Of a stretch of DNA of 64,000 bases, positions 35,746 through 44,098 are shown in pieces. Origin of the DNA: Ischnura elegans (Eukaryota; Arthropoda; Insecta; Odonata; Coenagrionidae); the NCBI RefSeq assembly GCF_921293095.1, contig NC_060251.1:65799585-65863584 (forward strand), read 5' to 3'. The position numbers and the translations under genes are program-made. Below the pieces are notes generated by a model. It did no database searches and was not told the DNA's origin. It saw nothing but the letters and a program-made list of their open reading frames with translations. Position 1 is the first letter of the stretch, and every line of letters begins with the position of its first letter.

Positions 35746-35819
35746 TGCCTTGACTGGGATTCGAACCCGTAACCCTCAATTTCTGGTCGAGTGCTTCAGC
35801 CAGTTGAGCTACCGAGGCA
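35746..35819 (-). repeat. tRNA-like SINE head (tRNA pseudogene or SINE)
   Basis: On the minus strand, a 74-nt cloverleaf-like sequence with A box TAGCTCAACTGG, B box GGTTCGAATCC, and acceptor ends TGCCTCG/CAAGGCA with one mismatch. The anticodon arm CTCGA/TTGAG with loop CCAGAAA lacks T33, and two T-stem pairs are broken. It is the same family as 22368-22441 and is followed by the same T-rich tail. A block matching accgtggctagtcccggtat is also shared near both loci (35975-35996 and about 22508-22530). Confidence 0.65.
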
Positions 35820-36639
35820 TCATTCTCCCCTGTGGAAATTTGTGGACTATGCCGGACAAGGTGGTATGGACTGCTGAGCATATTATGTGACTAACAGTCC
35901 AAATCGTGCGCACAGCACCACAGCCAGAGAGCAAAGCCCGAACTTAGAACACAAAGAGGTGTTCCCTGTAAACGACTTTAAGTATACCGGGACTAGCCAC
36001 GGTACTTAAATAAATATCCCTCTCCTTGAATACTGGTCCCAAATTTGGTGTTCCCCACTATCCTAAATTTACTAAAATACCCAGCCAACTTCTTCCTTGC
36101 CATCACCTGCCATTGATTCTACATCGAGAAACTTCACCCATGGACTATCTTTTCCTCCCTTGGCACTTCTACTATGTCTCTCTTGTCTGATTAGATGTTC
36201 CGAAATAAAAGTCTTGAGTGGAACTAATGACATTCTCCACCTCTTTCGTTTACATGTTTCACCCAGTCCTTAATGTAATAACGGTCTTATTCATATTTCA
36301 CGATTCCATCCCTCCATATCTCAATGCTCTCTTTTCAATGAAATCCCCTCCTTGTGTGACTTCCTAACCTCGAAATATCCTTCTGTGGACTTCATCTCCT
36401 ATTCCACAGTTTTCAAATCTTCCTTAAAATGCCAGCAAAAAATTCTCTGCTTTCCAAATCCTTGATATCTTTCTTATTTTGATCTTTATTTTTTGTTAAT
36501 CAGTATTGTTGTCAATAGTTTTTATTGATAAATTGGCTGACTAATGTGGTGACTTTTGTGCCTGCCAGGCCAGTGGTAGTCTGGCATAGCCTTGCAATGG
36601 AAACAAACCACATGACCTTTCCCTTTGCACCACTTTCCC

Positions 36640-37140
36640 TATCATAAAAAATAATGAGTCTACTGCCCATCTTTTTGTCAAACCTCCTACTATCACCTTC
36701 TAACGATCAGCAAACCTCTCTGATTTATTCCGCTCGACAAACCCCTTACAAAAGTCAACCACTACACCCAATAGTCCTTTGCCCTGTGGTTGTCCTAGAT
36801 GTAAGACCTTCCCAATTTTCACCCCTCCTTCTATCCCCAGTCATCTCGTCCCTTGTCTACCACCCTTTGGCCTTTTGTACTTCCAAGAATGTAGTTTACC
36901 TCATTCAATGTCAACACTGTCCCTCCTTTTATATAGGTAAATCCTCGACTCCCCTTAACCTAACAATCAACAACCACAGGGAATCATGCACTTCTCCCCA
37001 CTTTGCGTTCCTCCCGGTGGCAAAACATGCAGCAGCTCATCAACGTCAATTCAATGATTCTTACATTGCTTCATTTTTGGCCTCCCTTCCCCCCACAGAC
37101 CACCCACTTAAACTCAATTCCATCGAATTAACTTATATAT
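36640..37140 (+). pseudogene. GIY-YIG endonuclease fragment of a retroelement (Penelope-type)
   Basis: Open frame on the + strand with KNVVYLIQCQHCPSFYIGKS at about 36892-36951 (the GIY-YIG core). A Cys pair follows, then an RESC/H-rich stretch, and near the end LKLNSIELTYI, which carries the conserved Glu position. This matches the nuclease that Penelope-like elements carry behind their reverse transcriptase. No reverse transcriptase is attached on this strand, and the frame is cut at its 3' end by a MITE at 37141. I see no start or partner and treat it as a dead fragment. Confidence 0.6.
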
Positions 37141-37365
37141 GCATGGGCTTATCCAGAGAGAGCCTGGAGGGGGCAGCTGCCCCCATCCCCACGGAAGCAA
37201 AAATTGAAGATGACTTTAGGGAAAATAATACTTTTTCATTTGAAAGAACTGTTACAGTTTCCTTAAAATGTTGATTTCATTCACCTTTTCCATGCTTAAA
37301 TCTTACCTACAACTTGAATAACCATGGCTTACCCTCCTCTTGTTTTGATCCTGGGTATGCCCTTG
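37141..37365. mobile_element. hAT-like MITE truncating the GIY-YIG fragment
   Basis: Left end gcatgggcttatccag and reverse right end caagggcatacccaggatc are imperfect inverted repeats. The flanks tatatat on each side suggest a 7-8 bp duplication, although the repetitive target makes this uncertain. Confidence 0.5.
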
Positions 37366-37429
37366 TATATATTGCTGTGTAGAGCAGTCTTCCTCCCGGC
37401 TTAAATATATACAGATAATCCCTTAAATA

Positions 37430-38069
37430 GGGTGGTTTCCTATTATTTTTTTATTGCCTAAATCGAAAGATTATTACTCCTGGAGTGCGCATTTCACGCT
37501 CTTAGATTTTCGAAGGACAATATCTAATTTTCGCGATTAAATGAAAAGGGAAAAATTTCAAGTGCGCGAAAACGGGACAGCTAAGTAGGAATGATAGGAA
37601 AAGTCCGTGTGAAGTATTTCTGGTTCCAGCTGTCAGCGTGTGAGATGACCTTGAGCGCTGATACGATGCAGGCTGCTAGCAGGTAGCTGATTGTGAGTAC
37701 CCTCCTAGCAGGTAGCGTTTGGCTTAAATAAGGATTACTATTCCCCTATCAAACGAAGGAAACTTTCCGAACTTAGCCAGTTTTAATAGGTGATTATTAA
37801 GACATGTTTCCCTGAGCTCTGTGCCTCATGCATGCATTGGTAATCTCAGACGATGTAAAACTCTTATCTACTCATATAGAAACTAGGTCCCTGTGACGTC
37901 ACGTGGAGTGGAATCTCATGGGTGTCAATCTGGCCTTTTTCAAATGAGGTTAAAATTGACCATTAACATTCGTCTAAACTGGGATTTCTAAAACCAAGTA
38001 ACTTGTATATTGTGGGTAACGAATTGCAATCAGTGCATTTCGTTTTCTTTGATGAAGGAAACTATACCC
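37430..38069 (+). mobile_element. MITE family A, copy 1 (640 bp, TA-flanked)
   Basis: Starts GGGTGGTTTCCTATTATTTT after TA and ends GGAAACTATACCC before TA. It is nearly collinear with the 660-bp copy at 53040-53699. The terminal repeats are 11-13 bp (GGGTRGTTTC). It contains a recurrent aggtccctgtgacgtcacgtgg-like segment and a GC-richer centre. No coding capacity seen. It marks the left edge of the Penelope-like remnant. Confidence 0.85.
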
Positions 38070-38418
38070 TATTGCCTCAACCCACTCTTCCTCCTTTGGT
38101 CCCTACTTCCCCACTATTCCCCCTCCCTCAGCTCTCTTTCATCCTTTACCTACAGTCTCAGAGGAAGGTGTATTTGTCCCACCAAAAATTTTGTCTCGTG
38201 TTTTTTCTTTATTGTGCCTTCTGTGTGTGCCCAACCTGGGATATTTTTTTTTGCTACATATCGTATTTCCTATTTTGCCAGTCGTCCCCTTTACATGTGG
38301 AAGGAAGGCTTTCTTCTGGTTGCTGAGGTCATTTATAGAAGAGTTTGCACCTTCTGCGGTGTTGTTTTTGTCTTCGGTGTTCTTTTTAACTACCTTATTA
38401 AATGTTCGAGAGATAATA

Positions 38419-38824
38419 GGGTAGTTTCCTTCATCAAAGAAAACGAAAGGCATTGATTACGATTCGTTACCTACCATTAGTGTATTCACAATATACAAAT
38501 TATTTGGTTTTAGAAATACCGGTGTAGACGAATGGCAAGGGTCAATTTTTATCATTTGAAAGCAATTTTTTTATCATTACCAGCTAGCATGGTACTCGGC
38601 TACCTGCTAGCATCCTGCGTCGTATCAGCGCTCTGAGCCTCGCCCCAAGGTCATCTCACTTGCGGGCTTGCGGCAGCGGGAAGCAGAACGATGTCGCGCG
38701 GAGTTTTTCCCGGCATTCACACTTACCCGTCGCGTTTTCGCGCGCTTGAAATTTTTCACTTTTCCGCGAAACAGGAGTAATAATCTTTCGATTTAGGCTG
38801 TAAAAAAATAATAGGAAACCACCC
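38419..38824 (-). mobile_element. MITE family A, copy 2 (406 bp, inverted, internally deleted)
   Basis: Same termini as the copies at 37430 and 53040 but in reverse orientation, flanked by TA. It lacks about 230-250 internal bases. It lies inside the Penelope-like reverse transcriptase, so it inserted later. With copy 1 it forms a large inverted pair around 350 bases of reverse transcriptase sequence. Confidence 0.85.
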
Positions 38825-39847
38825 TATTCTGTTGTCGAATCCATTTCCCTGTAGAATGGCCTCTAGTTTCCACCATTCTTCGGCTAAGTTGTTTTGGTCA
38901 CTTATTGTGTGGGAGGTGTATCAGTTGGTGTTAACCACTCCATTTATTTGGGCTGGGTGATGATGAGATAAAGCGTGCTGGTACCAATTTGTTTCTGTTG
39001 GTTTTCGATAGAATGCGTGTCCTAATGTTCCATCATGGTCCCATCCTTCTTTTCCATGAGAACATACAAGAATGGAAGTTTTCCGTCTTCCTCCACCTCC
39101 ACAGTAAACTTTATGTTTCCGTTGATACCGTTCAAGTAAGTGTTAAATTCTTGCAGCTTTCCTTGCCGTTCGTCCAAATTATAAAGATATCGTCCATAAT
39201 ATATATCTCACTCAAATAAGTTTGTGGGCAGCGCTCTGGATTGGTGTTTCTTCTATGTGTTCCTTAAATATTTTTGCAATTGCTGGGGAGAAAGGGAAAC
39301 CCATCGCTTCTCCAGACGTATTTATGTTGATAAAAATTATTCCTACACCAGAAGAAAGTAGGTACTCTTGAGGCATATCACTGCCAGCTTGGCAATGTTT
39401 TCTCCAAATCTGTCTTTTATGACATTTACTGCCTCGTCGCAAGGAATATTTGTGAAGAGCGATGTTACATTTAAGTGGATTAGGATGTCTTCTTTTTTGA
39501 CCTTGATGCCGCTAATAATCTGAAGAAAATGTCGAGTGTGTCTCATGCATGATTTCGCCTCTTCTGCTGCGGGCTGTAAAATTGGTGCCAGGTATTTCGA
39601 TAATTTATATATTGGCGAGTCTATGGCGCTGACAATGGCCCTAAGGGGTACTCCTTTCTTATGAATTTTTAGCGGACCGCTCAAGTAAAAATTTCTCCCT
39701 TGCAACTTGACTGAAACTGGGCTGGAACTACCTTGAAACTCACTGCCTTGCTTCTATGCTGAAACTGCATTGAAATTGAAACAAACCAGTGGAGTTTGGG
39801 AGAGGGATGGCAGTGCAGTAGCAGTGCGATTAAGAACTCCAGCTACT

Positions 39848-40015
39848 CCAATCAAACTCCCTTGGCTGACTAAACTGAAACTCCCTTGGCAAGCTACACT
39901 GAAACTCCCTTGGCCACAAACTAGACTGAAACTCCCTTGGCTACCAGCTAGACTGAAACTCCCTTGGCCAGCTAGACTGAAACTCCATTGGATAGCTAGG
40001 CTGAAACTCTCTTGT
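39848..40015. repeat. Minisatellite, CTGAAACTCCCTTGGC units
   Basis: About seven units of 21-28 bp share the core ctgaaactcccttgg with variable linkers containing gctaga. The array is open in + and minus frames, giving repeated LKLPWP-like and QGSFSLA-like peptides. I consider both fortuitous. Confidence 0.85.
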
Positions 40016-40464
40016 TTGGCTGAATACATTTCCCCTACCCAAACCATTAAAATTCCCTTGTCAAATCATATGAAACAACTTGGCTAAATTAACTGTAAAT
40101 TAACAACTTGCACAACCCAGCCAACAGTGGATGATCACATAACAGGTTTCTCCCACAATTTTGCCTGCATGATAAAAGATAAAGGGTGGACAGGTGATAG
40201 CGATAAACAATAGTTATAACTGCAATGACCACAACATTTTTCAAGACACAATTTATTAGAACATGAAAATACATCAATAAATTAATAACTGTTAAAAGCA
40301 CATACAAAAATATTCTAAATGAAAGAAGTCATGGAAGTTAGATGCTCCTGAAAAAGAGAAGAAACATGACTGATGAGAGTCACAAACGACTTAACTCAAA
40401 ATCAAATTAGCAAAATTGCACATGAAAAACTCTCCTTTACTTGGCTTATTAGTTATATGGTGCA

Positions 40465-40539
40465 TTTAATGTTTGGAAGGAAATTTCTTAGCTTTTCTAC
40501 AAAAAAGAAAAGCTAAGAAATTTCCTTCCAAACATTAAA
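40465..40539. repeat. 33-bp perfect inverted repeat, 9-base loop
   Basis: 40465-40497 and 40507-40539 are exact reverse complements (arm starts tttaatgtttggaaggaaat) around tacaaaaaa. RNA from either strand would form a perfect hairpin. Confidence 0.92.
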
Positions 40540-40799
40540 TATGGAATTCTACAAAGTAAAGGCCTCAACAATTCAGTGCATATGGTGCATTAATGTGAAT
40601 CATTCAAATTATAGAAAGCAAAACTTAAATTATCACTGAGGAAGCATGCGCTTTGCATCATAGTTAAATGAAAAACGAAGCGATGACTCGTTACTTAGGC
40701 TATGTGTGAACTCCAAACGAAAACCACGTAAGATTCCAAAACATTCAGCAGTAACTAATAAGTGTAAGCAGTAAATATACATTGCACTATAGCGAAACA

Positions 40800-41200
40800 T
40801 ACCCGCATTCCTTATTTCTTCGAAAGCCCGCTCGAGCTCACTGAGTCCGTCTTCCGCAGGATGACTAACGGACGGCGCGGCATCCGCGGCATTGATGACC
40901 GGTCGGTGTATTATCCTCCTCGTCCAGGGTATCCATGAGGCAGGAAAAGTGGACGGCAGTCGCCAACGCGTTGAAAGAAGAATTCGTTATTGGCTGCATG
41001 ACCCCCGAAAAAGGAGCTTGAAATCCTTAAACGTGCCTGGATTAAAACACTAATTCAATGTCAACGTTCTCATGGCTAAACATGGAAGGAATAAACATGC
41101 CATCAGAGAAGTTAAAACGCTTACCTCCAATTATGACTGAAGTCACCACCACCGACCTTGTTCTCCCCTTCACCTTAATTTCGATTAATTCTTGCCGTTA
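40800..41200 (-). other. GC-rich segment with possible minus-strand exons (unassigned)
   Basis: On the minus strand a short segment ending ATAATTGGAG is followed by a consensus donor gtaagc (about 41127-41122). Further on, a segment with coding character (SVSHPAEDGLSELERAFEEI) ends at a gtatgt donor near 40803. A CpG-rich stretch accompanies it. It may be a captured host 5' gene end or the remains of the element's own transposase gene. No domain is recognised, so the boundaries are tentative. Confidence 0.25.
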
Positions 41201-41447
41201 ACAAACGTCGAAGTACCGGGAAAATATTTATGCCATCAATCTTTTCATGCTAAAACCCACGCTCACCTCGCTCCTAGCAACTTGAGAGAAATAACGGCAA
41301 CCGACAGCATGACGCGCGGGAAAAGGTATACGTGTTGCCAAAAGCTAAATAATAAAAAAATACATTGCCGCTGGAAACAGGGGTCGCGTATATGTCCGGT
41401 AGAAGGGTTCCGTATGTTGGCAAATCTTACGATGGGTAGCACACGCG

Positions 41448-41800
41448 CAGCAAGGGAGAAGCAGTTCAAATTCATGAGGGAGAGGGGATACGCAAATGCT
41501 GCTGCAGCTCTGTGGCAGGGCAGTTAAGACATTCGGCGAGAGAGATTCAGTGGAGTTATTAAGTTGGCCTGGCCTTTGAGCCCACTGTCCAGCTCAGTGC
41601 CAGTAGAGCTCATGTGCAGCAAGGGAGAAGCATTTCAAATCCATGAGGGAGAGGGGATACCCAATGCTGCCGCAGCTCTGTGGCAAGGCAGTAAAGACAT
41701 GCGGCAAGAGAGACGCAGTGGTGTCATAAATTCGGCCTGGCCTGAGCCTATTGTCCAGTTCAGTATCAGTGGGGCACATGTGCAGCAAGGGAGAAGCAGT
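41448..41800 (+). repeat. Tandem repeat of 166-169 bp, two copies plus a partial
   Basis: Units begin cagcaagggagaagc at 41448, 41617 and 41783. The first two share the gctgcagctctgtggcagggcag-type block and the ggcctggcct block. Imperfect, and inside the right part of the 2300-bp element. Confidence 0.8.
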
Positions 41801-41980
41801 TCAAATTCAATGGACTTGCAAGGGAGAATGGCATCAGAGTTTCAGTTGAGTGCTCTTTTTCTTGTTGAGGACAAGGCAGTGCAGTGCAGTGCCAAGGTTG
41901 TTTCAAGGCAGTTTGAGCGCATTCAGTGGAGTTTCAGCCCAGAATCAGCTCTGTTTCAAGGGAGAAATTTTTACTTGAGA

Positions 41981-42018
41981 AAAACTCCTTGTATCTACGC
42001 GTAGATACAAGGAGTTTT
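41981..42018. repeat. 38-bp perfect palindrome
   Basis: AAAACTCCTTGTATCTACG followed directly by its exact reverse complement, with no spacer. It lies one base outside the right end of the 2300-bp element. Confidence 0.95.
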
Positions 42019-42190
42019 CCGATCGTGTGGGTTACTATATTCTTCTTCTTTCGGTGGGATCTGGTATACTAGTCTTTATGATTTCGGACACTATCCTCTT
42101 GTATCAGGAGGTTGGGTCTCTGTCGATCTTTTGATAAGGTCGTTCTGCAAGTAGTTCTTCCATCTTATTATCGTTTTCTTCTATCTACTT

Positions 42191-42735
42191 ACTTATTTAG
42201 GTAGTTCAGATGAAATGGGTTTTGCTAGTGTAAATATTTGAGCGAATAGCTTTCGTAGTTTTTTGTGGAAAACATTCTACTTCTTTCCCAGTCTGAGGTG
42301 CACTACGACTCTTCCTTCTTCCATGACCAGCCTTTATGGATACACGGCTATGTACTACTTCACCTGGGATATCTACCGAAGACACTTAAGAGAAGCATTT
42401 AAAAAAAGGCGCGTTCAGTCATTGGTGAACAATTGAAGTCTGAAATATACGTTGCCGTAGATACCGGGGGCGCAGGTGGTAATTTAGATGCTTTTTTCCA
42501 TGTGTTTTGATAACTTATTAGCCGGTGTTCAATTGGTGTAATTTTTGATAATTTAGGCTATTCTATCTGGCTCATCGTGGGTTGTGAAGTCATTGAGTGC
42601 GAGTTGGATTTACGTGCATGGTCGTCTTATATCTGATAATTCAAGTCCATGTGATGGTGACAGTTTCGGTATGCTCGGCGATGGTGAAATTAAATATCAT
42701 GCCTATGGTATAAATATTCTTCTATGAAATTTCAG
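42191..42735 (+). other. Upstream region of the deaminase gene
   Basis: No coding sequence assigned. It presumably contains the promoter and a 5' UTR exon of the gene starting at 42777. An initiator-like ttcagtcatt occurs at 42414-42423, and a tttcag acceptor at 42730-42735 suggests the coding exon is not the first exon. Both are guesses. Confidence 0.35.
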
Positions 42736-42776
42736 CAGATATAGAAAAAGGCAGCTGATGTTACATTCTGTGACCG

Positions 42777-44098
42777 ATGCAAGAATCTTTGCGCTTGCCA
42801 AAGGGACGAGGCAGAGGGTTGAATCGTGGAGGCGGTCATTTATCGCAATGTCAGTCCCGAGTTCCGGCGATTCCTCCCTTTCCATTCCAACACCAGCCAT
42901 CATTTGGAACTGGAAAAGCACCGACGACAGCTCTAAAGCCTTTAACAATGGGAAGAGGGATGTGCAACATAGAAACTCCGGGCCCGTATGACCCCGTGCT
43001 ACCAGGGCAGTGCTTCTCAGTGCCGTTGGGGTCTCGGGGGCGCGATCCTGTACCTCGAAACGTGAATGGCCTTGACCCACGGGCCTCAAATGGCCCTACT
43101 TCTCTACATAGTTTTTACGGCCCTTCTCCCCAAGGTTTCATTGGCCGTGCTCCATATGACTCGGTTGGTCCTTCTCCACGGGGCATCAGTGGCCCACCTC
43201 CCCGGGGCATCAGTGGCCCTCCTCCTGGGGGCATCAGCGACCCTTCCAAACATGGCTCGTGGAGTCCATCTCCTCAAGGATTCAAAGTTCCTGCCCCACG
43301 GTTGGGATTCAGTGGCCCTGCTCCACGAGGCAACAGTGGCCCTTCTCCCTTAAGTTTCAAGGTTCCGTCTCCCGAAGACTTCAGCCTCCCTCCTCCACGA
43401 AGTAACGGTGGCCCTTCAAGATCCAAGGTTTCGTCTCCCGAAGACTTAAGAGTCCCTCGTCCAGGAGACAACAGTGGCCCTTCTCCCTTAAGCTTCAAGG
43501 TTCCGTCTCCCGAAGACTTAAGCGTCCCTTCTCCACGAGTCAGTAGAGGAGGCCCTGCTAACCAAAGTCCCCGTGGCCCTTTTCTCCAAGGTTTCGGTGG
43601 CCCTGCCCCAAAAAAAGTAAGTGGCCCCTCTCCCAAAGTTTTCAGTGGTCCTTCTCCCCAACGCTTTAGTCGTTCTTCATCCTCAGGATTCCATGGCTCT
43701 GCTCCTCAGAGCTCATCAAGCACTCCTCAAGTATGCTTCTTGGCATTGGCCGATCCTGTACCTCGGGGAAGAGGTATCGGTGTCGGAGATTGCGTCCCTC
43801 GTTTCCATGAATCAGAAAGGGCAGTAATGAACCCGAACCTAAGTCATGGCATTCCATCTCTACCTGAACCACGTCCGAATTCTCTGACTCAAGTGGAATG
43901 GGATGTTTTCATTCGGAATGGTCGGCCGTCTCATAAAAATGTGTGTGCTGTTTTCTGTTGCTGTACGTTTGGAGAGGGTAATAGCGTCCAGAGGACATTT
44001 AGTTTTTGCTGCGATGCAAAATCTCGTTGGGAGCATGCGGAAAAGAAAGCAATTGAGCAACTTTTAATGCTGGAAAATGGAAGTGGTCGTGAATTGAG
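42777..44098 (+). CDS. Deaminase exon: RG/Pro-rich repeats plus HAE half of active site
   Basis: 1322 bases from ATG to donor gtaaga, leaving two bases of a split Arg codon. It carries the whole repeat region and the first deaminase strands (NVCAVFCCCTFGEGN, TFSFCCDAKSRWEHAEKKAI). An out-of-frame ATG at 42758 opens a 77-codon frame overlapping the start. Confidence 0.82.

Larger units (their letters stand above)
39680..41979. mobile_element. 2300-bp element with 23-bp terminal inverted repeats
   Basis: Left end 39680-39702 and right end 41957-41979 are perfect 23-bp inverted repeats (CTCAAGTAAAAATTTCTCCC, then TTG). Inside the ends both sides carry the same ctgaaact/ccttg words. It splits the Penelope-like reverse transcriptase between its N-terminal piece and GPLKIHK. 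No clear target duplication. Contents: a ctgaaactcccttgg minisatellite (39848-40015), a 33-bp hairpin (40465-40539), a GC-rich stretch with possible minus-strand exons (40800-41200), and a 166-169 bp tandem repeat (41448-41800). No transposase recognised. Confidence 0.7.
38070..42190 (-). pseudogene. Penelope-like reverse transcriptase, nested and broken
   Basis: Read right to left, fragments of one Penelope-type reverse transcriptase appear in order. At about 42190-41985 is an N-terminal piece (MEELLAERPYQKIDRDPTS, then a stop). At 39679-39212 is GPLKIHKKGVPLRAIVSAID followed by VTSLFTNIPCDEAV and SGEAMGFPFSP. At about 39200-38825 come the catalytic MDD (MDDIFIIWTNG), [17 protein letters not shown] and HALSHHHP, then AEEWWKLEAIL. 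Another piece lies at 38408-38140 (KAFLPHVKGTTGKIG). The order and motifs are diagnostic of Penelope-like elements. Several frameshifts and stops are present. It is interrupted by the 406-bp MITE at 38419-38824 and the 2300-bp element at 39680-41979. The nuclease domain expected after it is lost, so it is inactive. Confidence 0.8.

Noticed and set aside
35746-35819. Functional tRNA gene
   Set aside because: C at position 33, broken T-stem, acceptor mismatch and a related dispersed copy at 22368 point to a SINE or pseudogene.
39770-40087. Protein with LKLPWP-type repeats
   Set aside because: Produced by a minisatellite open on both strands, inside a transposon.
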